The notes beneath the pieces were generated by a model. The model saw only the letters and a program-made list of their open reading frames with translations. It ran no database searches and was not told the origin of the DNA. Of a stretch of DNA of 64,000 nt, positions 51,026 through 60,798 are shown one piece after another. This DNA comes from Pseudomonas sp. CCC3.1. Lineage in GTDB: Bacteria; Pseudomonadota; Gammaproteobacteria; Pseudomonadales; Pseudomonadaceae. The stretch is from contig NZ_CP133778.1 in NCBI RefSeq assembly GCF_034347405.1, positions 5,678,501 to 5,742,500 on the forward strand, written 5' to 3'. Made by a program: the position numbers and the translations under genes. The first letter of the stretch is position 1. Every line of letters starts with the position of its first letter.

Positions 51026-52729
51026 TTACTGCGCGGTACGGCTCACGTCACGCAGTGGCTTGCCACGTACTGGCGCGTCGCCTGCGACGTAGTAGTCGGC
51101 GGTGCTGCGCGGCAGTGGCTGGCGGCCACGGATCTTGTCGGCGATTTTCTCGGCGATCATGATCGTCGGCGCGTTCAAGTTGCCCGTGGTGATCAACGGC
51201 ATGATCGAGGCATCGACCACGCGCAGACCCTGCATACCATGCACGCGACCTTCACCATCAACCACGGCCATCTCGTCGGTGCCCATTTTGCACGAGCAAG
51301 ACGGGTGGAACGCGGTCTCGGCGTGTTCACGGATAAAGGTGTCCAGCTCTTCGTCGGTCTGCTTGTCGATCCCGGGGCTGATTTCGCGGCCACGGAACGC
51401 GTCCAGCGCAGGCTGTTGCATGATTTCACGGGTCAGGCGGATGCCGTCGCGGAATTCTTGCCAGTCTTGCTCGGTGGACATGTAGTTGAACAGGATGCTC
51501 GGGTACTCACGCGGGTCCTTGGACTTCACGTTGATCCGGCCACGGCTTGGCGAGCGCATGGAGCCCATGTGCGCCTGGAAACCGTGCTCTTTCACGCCAT
51601 TGCTGCCGTTGTAGTTAATCGCCACCGGCAAGAAGTGGTACTGAATGTTCGGCCAGTCGAAATGCTCACGGGTGCGAATAAAACCACCGGCTTCGAACTG
51701 GTTGCTCGCGCCAATGCCTTTGCCCAAGAACAGCCACTCCGCGCCAATGGCTGGCTGGTTGTACCAGAGCAGCGACGGGTACAGCGACACCGGCTGGGTG
51801 CACGCATATTGCAGGTACAGCTCAAGGTGGTCTTGCAGGTTTTGGCCAACACCCGGCAGGTCATGTACCACGGGGATGTCGAGGCTGTTCAGCAGTTCGG
51901 CCGGGCCAACGCCGGAACGTTGCAGCACGGTCGGCGAACCGATGGCGCCGCTGCACAGCAGCACTTCTTTGCGCGCCTTGGCTTCAATGCGCACATGGTT
52001 GTCGCCGACCATGTAGTGCACGCCGACCGCACGCTTGCCTTCAAACACAATCTTGTCGGTCAGGGCGTGGGTGACGATGGTCAGGGTCGAGCGCTGCTTG
52101 GCCGTGTCCAGGTAACCGCGAGCGGTGCTGGCGCGACGGCCGTTCGGCGTCACGGTACGGTCCATCGGGCCGAAGCCTTCTTGCTGGTAGCCGTTCAAGT
52201 CTTCGGTGCGCGGGTAACCGGCTTGCACGCCGGCTTCAACCATGGCGTGGAACAGCACGTTATTGCCCGCTTTGGGCGTGGTCACACTGACTGGGCCATC
52301 GCCACCGTGGTAGTCGTTCGGGCCGATGTCGCGGGTTTCGGCCTTGCGGAAATACGGCAGGCAGTCCAGGTACGACCAGTCTTCCAGGCCCGGGTTTTTC
52401 GCCCAGCCGTCGTAGTCCATCGCGTTGCCACGGATGTAGCACATGCCGTTGATCAGCGAAGAGCCGCCCAGGCCCTTGCCCCGGCCACATTCCATGCGGC
52501 GGCCGTCCATGTGTGGTTCCGGGTCGGTTTCAAAGGCCCAGTTGTAGCGACGGCCTTGCAGCGGGAACGCCAGTGCGGCAGGCATCTGGGTACGGAAATC
52601 GAAACGGTAGTCCGGGCCGCCCGCTTCAAGCAGCAGCACAGTGACGCCTTGGTCTTCAGTCAGACGGGTCGCCAGGGTGTTACCGGCAGAGCCGGCACCA
52701 ATGATGATGTAGTCGAATTCTTGGGACAT
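51026..52729 (-). CDS. betA: Choline dehydrogenase
   Basis: A 567-residue GMC-family flavoprotein that oxidises choline to betaine aldehyde (and can go on to glycine betaine) at the membrane. FAD motif YIIIGAGSAGNTLATRL at the N terminus, CGRGKGLGGSSLINGMCYIRG, and GMQGLRVVDASIMP near the C terminus are present; the active-site His lies in TAFHPSCSCKMG region. The start is the ATG at 52729 (MSQEFDYII). It follows betB, with a repeat element in the 126-base gap, in the order betI-betB-betA. Confidence 0.97.
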   Translation of the reverse strand: MSQEFDYIIIGAGSAGNTLATRLTEDQGVTVLLLEAGGPDYRFDFRTQMPAALAFPLQGRRYNWAFETDPEPHMDGRRMECGRGKGLGGSSLINGMCYIRGNAMDYDGWAKNPGLEDWSYLDCLPYFRKAETRDIGPNDYHGGDGPVSVTTPKAGNNVLFHAMVEAGVQAGYPRTEDLNGYQQEGFGPMDRTVTPNGRRASTARGYLDTAKQRSTLTIVTHALTDKIVFEGKRAVGVHYMVGDNHVRIEAKARKEVLLCSGAIGSPTVLQRSGVGPAELLNSLDIPVVHDLPGVGQNLQDHLELYLQYACTQPVSLYPSLLWYNQPAIGAEWLFLGKGIGASNQFEAGGFIRTREHFDWPNIQYHFLPVAINYNGSNGVKEHGFQAHMGSMRSPSRGRINVKSKDPREYPSILFNYMSTEQDWQEFRDGIRLTREIMQQPALDAFRGREISPGIDKQTDEELDTFIREHAETAFHPSCSCKMGTDEMAVVDGEGRVHGMQGLRVVDASIMPLITTGNLNAPTIMIAEKIADKIRGRQPLPRSTADYYVAGDAPVRGKPLRDVSRTAQ

Positions 52730-52769
52730 AAAATGCACCCTCTTTGATGTAGGTCAGATCACTTGAACC

Positions 52770-52839
52770 CTGTAGGAGCGAGCTCGTCTCGCGATCTTTA
52801 AAAAGATCAAAAGATCGCGAGACGAGCTCGCTCCTACAG
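52770..52839. repeat. REP-type palindromic element between betB and betA
   Basis: CTGTAGGAGCGAGCTCGTCTCGC at the left and its complement ending CTCCTACAG at the right; symmetric, inside the bet operon. Confidence 0.92.
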
Positions 52840-52855
52840 GTATTACGTTTTGGGT

Positions 52856-54328
52856 TTAGAACACCGAAACGTAATCGCCCAGCTCTACCTGAACCGATTT
52901 GATCTGGGTGTACTGCGCCAGCGAGCTGATGCCGTTTTCACGGCCAATGCCCGACTGCTTGTAGCCGCCGACCGGCATTTTGGCGTCGGACTCGCCCCAT
53001 GCGTTGATCCAGCAGATACCCGCTTCCAGTTGATGAATCACGCGGTGTGCGCGGTTCAGGTCTTTGGTCACAACGCCCGCGGCCAGGCCGAACTCGGTGT
53101 CGTTGGCGCGGCGGATCACTTCTTCTTCGCTGTCGTACGTGAGGATGCTCATCACCGGGCCAAAGATTTCTTCTTTGACGATGGTCATCTCGTCGGTGCA
53201 GTCAGTGAACACGGTCGGGGCCACGAAGGCGCCCTTGCCCAGTTCGCCTTCGATCAGACGTTCGCCGCCGCACAGCAGGCGGGCGCCTTCTTCTTTACCT
53301 TTGGCAATGTAGCCCAGCACGCTTTCCATGTGAGCAAAGCTGACCAGCGGACCGAAATTGGTGTTTTCGTCTTCCGGGTTACCGATGCGGATGCGTGCAA
53401 CGCGTTCCAGAATCTTGGCTTCAAAGGCGGCTTTGAGCTCAGTCGGGATGAACACGCGGGTGCCGTTGGTGCACACCTGGCCCGAGCTGTAGAAGTTGGC
53501 CATCATCGCGGTATCTGCCGCGCGGTCCAGGTCGGCGTCGTCAAAAATGATCAGTGGCGACTTGCCGCCCAGTTCCATGGTCACTTCCTTCAAGGAAGAG
53601 CTGGTGGCGCTGGAGGTGACTTTTTTGCCGGTGTCGGTGCCGCCGGTGAACGAGATTTTCTCGATGCGCGGGTGCTCGGTCAGCCAGGTGCCGACTTCAC
53701 GGCCGCTGCCGGTCAGGACGTTGAACACGCCGTCTGGCAGGCCCGCTTCGGTGAAGATCTCCGCCAGTTTCAAGGTGGTCAGCGAGGTGACTTCGCTTGG
53801 CTTGAAGATCATCGCGTTACCGGCAGCCAGCGCCGGGGCGGATTTCCACAAAGCGATCTGGATCGGGTAGTTCCACGCGCCGATACCGGCAACCACGCCC
53901 AGCGGCTCGCGGCGGGTGTAAACGAAAGAGGTGGTGCGCAGCGGGATCTGCTCGCCTTCGATGGCGGGCGCCAGGCCTGCGTAGTATTCCAGCACGTCGG
54001 CGCCGGTGACGATGTCGACGTAACGGGTTTCGGAGTACGACTTGCCGGTGTCCAGGGTTTCCAGGGCGGCCAGCTCATCGTTGCGCTCGCGCAGGATTTC
54101 AACCGCGCGGCGCAGAATGCGTGAACGCTCCATCGACGTCATGGCGGCCCAGATTTTCTGGCCTTTTTCAGCGCTGACAACGGCGCGCTCAACGTCTTCC
54201 TTGGTTGCACGTTGCACTTGAGCGAGGACTTCGCCGTTAGCCGGGTTGATGGCATCGAAAGTAGCGTCGCTACCGGCGTCGGTGTAACCGCCGTCGATGT
54301 AGAGTTTTTGCAGTTCGAAACGGGCCAT
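52856..54328 (-). CDS. betB: Betaine aldehyde dehydrogenase
   Basis: A 490-residue NAD(P)-dependent aldehyde dehydrogenase that makes glycine betaine. VTMELGGKSPLIIFDDADLD (catalytic Glu) and FYSSGQVCTNGTRVFI (catalytic Cys) are present, with ITWGESDAK-like C-terminal part (WINAWGESDAKMPVGGYKQSG). It lies between betI and betA. Confidence 0.97.
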   Translation of the reverse strand: MARFELQKLYIDGGYTDAGSDATFDAINPANGEVLAQVQRATKEDVERAVVSAEKGQKIWAAMTSMERSRILRRAVEILRERNDELAALETLDTGKSYSETRYVDIVTGADVLEYYAGLAPAIEGEQIPLRTTSFVYTRREPLGVVAGIGAWNYPIQIALWKSAPALAAGNAMIFKPSEVTSLTTLKLAEIFTEAGLPDGVFNVLTGSGREVGTWLTEHPRIEKISFTGGTDTGKKVTSSATSSSLKEVTMELGGKSPLIIFDDADLDRAADTAMMANFYSSGQVCTNGTRVFIPTELKAAFEAKILERVARIRIGNPEDENTNFGPLVSFAHMESVLGYIAKGKEEGARLLCGGERLIEGELGKGAFVAPTVFTDCTDEMTIVKEEIFGPVMSILTYDSEEEVIRRANDTEFGLAAGVVTKDLNRAHRVIHQLEAGICWINAWGESDAKMPVGGYKQSGIGRENGISSLAQYTQIKSVQVELGDYVSVF

Positions 54329-54437
54329 AAAATCCTCGCAAGTGCAGACAAGTGGTGGGCGTTAATCGTGAGTCGGGTGCCCTCTAGCTGTGGCACCGCA
54401 GATTCACGACAGTTCAGGGGTTAAGCGTTAATTGGGC

Positions 54438-55031
54438 CTAACTCACCTGTTTCGCCAGTTGTAGATCCATGTATTCGTAGCAGATGCGTTGTGCCTGCTC
54501 GGTGTCGAAAGCGTCTCCCGACAGGGCACCCCGCAACCATAGACCATCGATGAGGGCTGCCAGGCCGCGTGCGGCATTGCGGGCTTCAGCCAGCGGCAGT
54601 GCCCGACGGAACTGGCAGCACAGATTGGAGTACAAACGGTGATCGTTGATCCGCTGCAATCTGTGCAACGACGGCTGGTGCATGCTGGCTGCCCAAAAGG
54701 CCAGCCAGGTTTTCATTGCCGGGCCACTCACCTGGCTGGCGTCAAAGTTGCCTTCAACGATCACCTGCAAGTGTGCCCTTGGGCTGTCGTCCTCAAGCGC
54801 TTGGCGGCGCTCGCTGACGTTGTCGATCAATACGTTCATCAAGTACCGCATGGTGGCGGCAATCAAACCGTTCTTGTCACGAAAGTAGTGACTGATGATG
54901 CCGTTCGACACACCTGCCAAACGGGCGATCAGCGCAATGCTGGCATCTGCCATCCCGACCTGATCGACCGCCAACAACGTGGCTTCGATCAACTGCTGGC
55001 GGCGTATGGGTTGCATACCGACCTTGGGCAT
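54438..55031 (-). CDS. betI: TetR-family repressor BetI
   Basis: A 197-residue choline-sensing repressor. MPKVGMQPIRRQQLIEATLL and GVSNGIISHYFRDKNGLIAATMR (helix-turn-helix) are near-invariant in BetI. AAGGAG lies nine bases before the ATG at 55031. It represses the divergent betT and its own betIBA operon until choline binds; the operator is at 55100-55119. Confidence 0.95.
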   Translation of the reverse strand: MPKVGMQPIRRQQLIEATLLAVDQVGMADASIALIARLAGVSNGIISHYFRDKNGLIAATMRYLMNVLIDNVSERRQALEDDSPRAHLQVIVEGNFDASQVSGPAMKTWLAFWAASMHQPSLHRLQRINDHRLYSNLCCQFRRALPLAEARNAARGLAALIDGLWLRGALSGDAFDTEQAQRICYEYMDLQLAKQVS

Positions 55032-55099
55032 TTTGTACATCTCCTTGGGCCGGCGAGCAGTGCACAACGATCACTGAACGACGGCCAGTCTATTTTGTT

Positions 55100-55119
55100 T
55101 TGATTGAACGTTCAATCAA
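55100..55119. promoter_or_regulatory. BetI operator
   Basis: A perfect 20-base palindrome, TTGATTGAACGTTCAATCAA, lies 69 bases upstream of betI and on the far side of the divergent betT. The TTGAACG-TTCAA core agrees with known BetI sites. Confidence 0.9.
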
Positions 55120-55220
55120 CAAAGAATAAGCTCTGCGACAATTCGTCGCGTGCTGTTGTGTTTTTCCTACAACAATCGCCGAAAAACGACACGGTAAATA
55201 TCTCCGGATGCAGAGAGCCG

Positions 55221-55286
55221 GTAGGAGCGAGCTTGCCTCGCGATCTTTTGATCTTTTAAAAGATCGCGAGGCAAGCTCGCTCCTAC
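55221..55286. repeat. REP-type palindromic element between betI and betT
   Basis: GTAGGAGCGAGCTTGCCTCGCGATC at the left and its complement ending in GCTCCTAC at the right. It occupies the betT leader region between the BetI operator and the betT start. Confidence 0.92.
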
Positions 55287-55415
55287 AGGGACAGGCAGGG
55301 TCCGGTTTTTAAGCGGTGTCTTTATATCACTCGACCGTTAGTCGCTATGTAACCGATTGGTCGAGTGGTGCGTTGCCTTAAGTCCTTGTGTCGCACTGCC
55401 TGGAGCACCCGTGCA

Positions 55416-57410
55416 ATGAGTTCTGCCTCCCTTATAAAGACCCCGCCGCAAAAGGTGACGGTCAACGGTTGGGTGTTTTACACCTCCACCGCCTTGATAT
55501 TGCTGTTGACTGCCATTTTGATCGCTGCCCCCGAAGAAGCCGGGCGCATTCTGGGCATTGCCCAAGAATGGCTGTCGCGCAGCTTCGGCTGGTACTACAT
55601 GGTGGTGATCGCCGCTTACCTGATATTCGTCGTGGGCCTGGCGTTTTCGTCCTACGGCAAACTGAAACTGGGCACCAAGCAAGACACGCCCGACTTCAGC
55701 TATGGCGCCTGGGCCGGGATGCTGTTCTCGTCCGGTATCGGCATCTCCTTGTTGTATTTCGGCGCGTCCGAGCCGCTGGACCACTACTTCAATCCGCCAG
55801 AAGGCGTGTCGGCCAGCCATGAAGCGGCGCGTCAGGCGTTGCAACTGACCTTCCTGCACTGGGGCCTGCACGGCTGGGCGATCTACGCATTGGTCGGTTT
55901 GGCCGTGGCCTACTTTGCCTATCGCCACAACCAGCCGCTGGCGCTGCGTTCGGCGCTGTACCCGCTGATGGGCGAGCGTTGGGTCAAAGGCGCGGCGGGC
56001 CATGCGGTCGACGGCTTCGGCATGTTCGTGACCCTGCTCGGTCTGGTGACCAACCTGGGCATTGGTTCGATGCAAGTGTCGTCGGGGCTGGAAAACCTGT
56101 TCGGCATGCAGCACAGCAACACCAACCTGCTGATCGTGATCATCGTGATGAGCACCGTGGCCACCATCGCCGCGGTCTCGGGTGTTGAAAACGGCATTCG
56201 TCGGCTGTCCAACCTGAACATCGTGCTGTTCAGTGGTTTGCTGATTTTCGTGCTGCTGTTCGGCCCCACCTTGCACCTGCTCAACGGCTTTGTGCAAAAC
56301 ACCGGTGACTACCTTAACGGCATCATCATGAAAACCTTCGACTTGTACGTGTACGAAGGCGACACCCAGAAGACTGAGGGCTGGCTGGGCCTGTGGACCT
56401 TGTTCTACTGGGCATGGTGGATTTCCTGGGCCCCATTCGTGGGCATGTTCATCGCCCGTATTTCCCGTGGTCGTACCGTGCGTGAACTGGTCGCGGGTGT
56501 GTTGTTGATTCCGCTGGGCTTCACCCTGGCGTGGTTGTCGATTTTCGGTAACTCGGCCCTCGACCTGGTGGTTAACCAAGGTGCGGTAGAACTGGGCAAA
56601 ACGGCCCTCGAACAACCGTCGATGGCGATTTACCAACTGCTTGAGCATTACCCCGCGTCGAAAATCGTGATCGGTGTGTCGATCTTTGTCGGCTTCGTCC
56701 TGTTCCTGACGCCTGCGGATTCCGGCGCGGTGATGATGGCCAACCTGTCGTGCACAGGCGGGGACGTGGACGAAGACGCGCCGCATTGGCTGCGTATTTT
56801 CTGGTCGGTGGTGATCACCCTGGTGACGATCGGTTTGTTGTTTGCCGGTAACTTTGCGGCCATGCAAACCATGGTCGTGCTGGCAGGCCTGCCGTTCTCG
56901 GTGGTGCTGGTGTTGTTCATGTTTGGCCTGCACAAAGCCATGCGCCAAGACACCCTGGTTGAGCAGGAACAAGCCGAGCTGGCGGCCCGTGGCCGTCGTG
57001 GTTTCAGCGAGCGTTTGACGGCCCAAGACCTGCAACCGACCCAAGCGGTGGTGCAGCGCTTTATGGACAAACACGTGACCCCGGCCCTTGAAGAAGCCGC
57101 GGTGCAACTGCGCAGCCAGGGGCTGGAAGTACAAACCCTGTTGGGCAGCGCCAAGCGGTGCATGGGCGTGCGGGTCGAGATGGAGGAAGGCAACCCGTTT
57201 GTCTACGAAGTCAGCCTGGACGGCTATTTGGCCGCGCCGAGCGAGTCTGACCAGGACGAAGTGCGCAGTCGTTACTACCGGGCCGAAGTGTATTTGCACA
57301 ACGGCAACCAGGAGTACGACCTGATGGGTTTCACCCAAGAACAAATCAGCCGTGACGTGCTCGACCAGTTTGAAAGCCATCGCCAGCTCCTTGGCAGGGT
57401 GTACAGCTAA
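55416..57410 (+). CDS. betT: BCCT-family choline transporter BetT
   Basis: A 664-residue secondary transporter. Twelve helices and the BCCT signature (FSYGAWAGMLFSSGIGISLLYFGASEP, WTLFYWAWWISWAPFVGMFIARISRG) are present; the C-terminal tail (residues about 530-664) is long and soluble as in osmoregulated or high-affinity BetT. The ATG at 55416 has GGAG about ten bases upstream. It takes up choline with protons and is divergent from betI. Confidence 0.96.
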   Translation: MSSASLIKTPPQKVTVNGWVFYTSTALILLLTAILIAAPEEAGRILGIAQEWLSRSFGWYYMVVIAAYLIFVVGLAFSSYGKLKLGTKQDTPDFSYGAWAGMLFSSGIGISLLYFGASEPLDHYFNPPEGVSASHEAARQALQLTFLHWGLHGWAIYALVGLAVAYFAYRHNQPLALRSALYPLMGERWVKGAAGHAVDGFGMFVTLLGLVTNLGIGSMQVSSGLENLFGMQHSNTNLLIVIIVMSTVATIAAVSGVENGIRRLSNLNIVLFSGLLIFVLLFGPTLHLLNGFVQNTGDYLNGIIMKTFDLYVYEGDTQKTEGWLGLWTLFYWAWWISWAPFVGMFIARISRGRTVRELVAGVLLIPLGFTLAWLSIFGNSALDLVVNQGAVELGKTALEQPSMAIYQLLEHYPASKIVIGVSIFVGFVLFLTPADSGAVMMANLSCTGGDVDEDAPHWLRIFWSVVITLVTIGLLFAGNFAAMQTMVVLAGLPFSVVLVLFMFGLHKAMRQDTLVEQEQAELAARGRRGFSERLTAQDLQPTQAVVQRFMDKHVTPALEEAAVQLRSQGLEVQTLLGSAKRCMGVRVEMEEGNPFVYEVSLDGYLAAPSESDQDEVRSRYYRAEVYLHNGNQEYDLMGFTQEQISRDVLDQFESHRQLLGRVYS

Positions 57411-57425
57411 AGGCTCACGCCTCAC

Positions 57426-57571
57426 GTAGCAGCTGCCGAAGGGACGAGGCTGCGTCCGATTGCGAAGCGATCGTAAAACCTGCACAAGCGGTTTACTTGA
57501 AAAACCGCGTTGTCTGGATATACGACGGCTACGCCGCCGGACGTAGCCTCGTTCTACTCGTCAACTGCTAC
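57426..57571. repeat. 146-bp inverted repeat, copy 2
   Basis: The same length and ends (GTAGCAG...CTGCTAC) as the element at 43476-43621, with the shared internal GCGTCCGATTGCG and CGGACGTAGCCTCG, but arms more diverged. It lies between the ends of betT and choV. Confidence 0.82.
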
Positions 57572-57584
57572 GAGGGCTTAGCGA

Positions 57585-58763
57585 TCAGCCCAGGTTTTTA
57601 CCCAACAACGCGTGGTACAACTCGGTATCACCCAAGATCCCCACCACTTTTTGGTTGTCGTGCAGCACCAGTTTGTTGCCGGTCTGGTAACGGATTTGCA
57701 GCGCGTCTCGCATGCCGATACTCGAATCCACCAAGGTCGGTCCACGGCCCAGGGTTTCAACCGCTTGCCCGTGCTGCCACTGCTGCAAATCAACCACGCC
57801 CGCGCCATTACGCACGCCTTTGATGGTGTTGCCGTCCGCCAGATCAATCCACGAGTCATCCCCCGGATCAATGCACACCGAACCATTGATGCGTTTGCAG
57901 TTGTCCAGCGTGCGCATCAGGCTGCGCCCGCATAACACGTTCAGCGGGTTGGTATGCGCGACAAACGTGCGCACGTAGTCGTCGGCCGGGTTGAGCACGA
58001 TTTCTTCAGGTTTGCTGTATTGGATGATCTTGCCGTCTTTCATGATCGCGATGCGGCTGCCCAGTTTCAGCGCCTCGTCCAAATCGTGGCTCACGAACAC
58101 AATGGTCTTGCTCAGCTTGCGTTGCAGTTCCAGCAACTCGTCTTGCAGGCCTTGGCGGATCAGCGGGTCCAGCGCCGAAAAAGGTTCGTCCATCAGCAGA
58201 ATGTCGGCATCCATCGCCAGCGCCCGCGCCAGGCCGACGCGCTGTTGCATGCCGCCGCTCAACTCGTCCGGCTTTTTATTGCGCCATTGGGTCAGGCCTA
58301 CCAGTTCCAGTTTTTCGTCTACCAGCGTGCGCCGTTCTTTTTCGGGGCGGCCCTGCATTTCCAGGCCAAAGCTGATGTTCTCGCGCACCGTCAGCCACGG
58401 CATCAAGGCGAACTTTTGGAACACCATCGCAATGCGCTGGGTGCGCATCATTTTCAGCTCAGCGGGCGTGCACGACGCGATGTCGATTTGCTTGCCTTCA
58501 TGCTCCACATACAACTGGCCACGGCTCACGGTGTTGAGGCCGTTGATACAGCGCAGCAAGCTGGACTTGCCAGAGCCGGACAAGCCCATCAATACACAAA
58601 TCTCGCCTTTGTCGATGTCCAGGCTGGCTTTTTCAACGCCGACAATCTGCCCGGTCTTTTTCAGAATCTGGTCCCGCGAAAGGCCTTGGTCCAGCAGGCT
58701 CAACGCCTCACGCGGGTCTTTGGCGAAGATAACGTCAACCTTATCGAAGCGAATAATACTCAT
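57585..58763 (-). CDS. choV: Choline ABC transporter ATP-binding protein
   Basis: A 392-residue ABC ATPase of the glycine betaine/choline (OpuA/ProV) group. Walker A GLSGSGKSS is at 60-68, the signature LSGGMQQRVGLARAL and Walker B ILLMDEPFSALDP follow, and residues about 290-390 form a CBS-like regulatory domain. It overlaps choW by four bases. In Pseudomonas this ABC system is also called cbcVWX. Confidence 0.95.
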   Translation of the reverse strand: MSIIRFDKVDVIFAKDPREALSLLDQGLSRDQILKKTGQIVGVEKASLDIDKGEICVLMGLSGSGKSSLLRCINGLNTVSRGQLYVEHEGKQIDIASCTPAELKMMRTQRIAMVFQKFALMPWLTVRENISFGLEMQGRPEKERRTLVDEKLELVGLTQWRNKKPDELSGGMQQRVGLARALAMDADILLMDEPFSALDPLIRQGLQDELLELQRKLSKTIVFVSHDLDEALKLGSRIAIMKDGKIIQYSKPEEIVLNPADDYVRTFVAHTNPLNVLCGRSLMRTLDNCKRINGSVCIDPGDDSWIDLADGNTIKGVRNGAGVVDLQQWQHGQAVETLGRGPTLVDSSIGMRDALQIRYQTGNKLVLHDNQKVVGILGDTELYHALLGKNLG

Positions 58764-59605
58764 GCGTCAGCTCCTTTTTTGGCTTCCGGCTGTTTGCAGA
58801 TCCGGTCGAGCATGATCGCCAGCAACACAATCGCCAGCCCGGCTTCAAAGCCCAGGGCAATGTCGGCCGTGTTCAGTGCGTTGACCACCGGTTTGCCCAG
58901 GCCATCAGCGCCCACCAGGGCGGCAATCACCACCATCGACAGCGACAGCATGATGCATTGGGTAATCCCGGCTGCGATGCTCGGCATGGCGTGCGGCAGC
59001 TCGATGCGGGTCAGTAACTGGCGGCGCGAACAGCCAAAGGCCTTGCCTGCGTCCAGCAGTTCATGGGGGACATCACGAATGCCCAGATAGGTCAGGCGGA
59101 TCGGCGCGGCAATCGCAAACACCACGGTCGAGATCAGCCCCGGCACTACGCCCAGACCAAACAGGGTCAGGGTCGGGATGAGGTAAACGAAAGTAGGCAC
59201 GGTCTGCATCAAGTCCAGCACCGGGCGCATAAAGGTATAAAACATAGGCTTGTGCGCGGCGAGAATCCCCAAGGGCACGCCGATGATCACGCAGACAAAG
59301 GTGGCAAACAGCACCTGCGCGAGGGTTTCCATGGTCTCTTGCCAATACCCCAGGTTGAGGATCAGCAGAAACGACAGCGCGACAAACACCGTGAGCCCCC
59401 ACTTGCGTTGAATAAAATGCGCAAACAAGGCGATCAACCCGATAAACGCCAACGGGTTGAACCAGGTCAGCGCAAACGTCACGCCGTGAATCATCGCTTC
59501 GAGCGTGCTCGCAATGGCGTCGAAGGTGCTGGCCCCGTGTTTGGTCAACCAGTCAACGAAGTCTGCGATGTACTCGCCTAGAGGGATTTTGTGATCAATC
59601 AGCAT
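58760..59605 (-). CDS. choW: Choline ABC transporter permease
   Basis: A 281-residue membrane subunit with about six to seven helices and the permease EAA-type segment VPHELLDAGKAFGCSRRQLLTRIELPHAMPS. The start is the ATG at 59605 (MLIDHKIPLGEY). It lies between choX and choV in the same orientation and overlaps choV by four bases. Confidence 0.95.
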   Translation of the reverse strand: MLIDHKIPLGEYIADFVDWLTKHGASTFDAIASTLEAMIHGVTFALTWFNPLAFIGLIALFAHFIQRKWGLTVFVALSFLLILNLGYWQETMETLAQVLFATFVCVIIGVPLGILAAHKPMFYTFMRPVLDLMQTVPTFVYLIPTLTLFGLGVVPGLISTVVFAIAAPIRLTYLGIRDVPHELLDAGKAFGCSRRQLLTRIELPHAMPSIAAGITQCIMLSLSMVVIAALVGADGLGKPVVNALNTADIALGFEAGLAIVLLAIMLDRICKQPEAKKGADA

Positions 59606-59674
59606 GGTAGTGAACGTCCGCATGCAGGAGGAATTGAAACGGAGCCAGGCGGACACGCCGCCTGGCGCCCGCGA

Positions 59675-60622
59675 TTACTTCGCGAGGCTGGCCTTGACCG
59701 CCTCAAGGCCAGGTTTGCCATCAATCGTGGTCACGCCCGCAAGCCAGGTTTCGAGCACTTGAGGGTTCTGTTTCAGCCAGGCCTTGGCGGCTGCGTCCGG
59801 CTTGATCTTGTCGTCCAGCACCTTGCCCATCAGGGTGCTTTCCATGTCCAGGGTGAACACCAGGTTTTTCAGCAACTGGCCCACGTTCGGGCATTCCTGG
59901 GTGTAGCCCTTGCGGGTGTTGGTATAGATAGTCGCCTGGCCATAGTTAGGGCCAAAAAAATCATCGCCGCCGGTGAGGTACTTCATCTTGAAGCGGGTGT
60001 TCATCGGGTGCGGTTCCCAGCCCAAAAACACCACATCGGTGCCACGGCGCTGAGCGCGATCCACTTGCGAGAGCATCCCGGCTTCGCTTGATTCCACCAC
60101 CTTGAAGCCCGCGTCCTTAAGGCCGAAGGCGTTCTTGTCGATCATGGTCTGGATCATGCGGTTGCCGTCGTTGCCCGGCTCAATGCCGTAGATCTTGCCG
60201 TCCAGCTCTTTCTTGAATTTAGGCAAGTCAGAAAAGTCTTTCAGGCCTTTGTCATACAGCGCCTGAGGCACCGCGAGGGTGTACTTGGCGTTTTCCAGGT
60301 TGGCGCGCACGGTCTCCACCGTTCCTGCATCGCGGTAAGCCTTGATGTCGTTTTCCATGGTCGGCATCCAGTTACCGAGGAACACGTCCATGTTCTTGCC
60401 ATCTGCCAGCGACTTGTACGTCACCGGTACCGAAATCATTGTGGTTTTGGTCTTGTAGCCCAGCGCATCCAGCACGGCGCTGGTGACGGCGGTGGTTACC
60501 GTGATGTCGGTCCAGCCGACGTCCGAGAAGTTCACGGTGCTGCACTGTGCAGGTTCGGCAGCCTGGGCGAGAACCGGCAGACTCAGCAATGCAGCCAACA
60601 GCAAGGGGGAGGAATGTTTCAT
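59675..60622 (-). CDS. choX: Choline ABC transporter substrate-binding protein
   Basis: A 315-residue periplasmic binding protein of the OpuAC type. The signal peptide MKHSSPLLLAALLSLPVLAQA is followed by AEPAQCSTVNFSDVGWTDITVTT. Tryptophans in FSDVGWTD, FLGNWMP and LGWEPHPM can form the aromatic cage that binds trimethylammonium groups. The start is the ATG at 60622. First gene of the choXWV operon. Confidence 0.94.
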   Translation of the reverse strand: MKHSSPLLLAALLSLPVLAQAAEPAQCSTVNFSDVGWTDITVTTAVTSAVLDALGYKTKTTMISVPVTYKSLADGKNMDVFLGNWMPTMENDIKAYRDAGTVETVRANLENAKYTLAVPQALYDKGLKDFSDLPKFKKELDGKIYGIEPGNDGNRMIQTMIDKNAFGLKDAGFKVVESSEAGMLSQVDRAQRRGTDVVFLGWEPHPMNTRFKMKYLTGGDDFFGPNYGQATIYTNTRKGYTQECPNVGQLLKNLVFTLDMESTLMGKVLDDKIKPDAAAKAWLKQNPQVLETWLAGVTTIDGKPGLEAVKASLAK

Positions 60623-60798
60623 GCAACAACTCCTGTGTGTCTGGGGGGCGGTTTTCGATTGAAAAGCCGCACGGATCAGTTGCGGTTGGACGATGCCCGG
60701 CAAACGTGCTGCCAACGCATCCAGCAATCGAGTCGAGACTGATCATGTAACAGCCAAAATCAAACGCCTACAGGGTGCGTCGCATCCAGTACAGGCAG

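Noticed and set aside
50864..52747. 627-codon plus-strand frame opposite betA
   Set aside because: Antisense to a clear choline dehydrogenase gene.
55338..57485. 715-codon minus-strand frame opposite betT
   Set aside because: Antisense to betT; His/Gln/Arg-rich product without domains.
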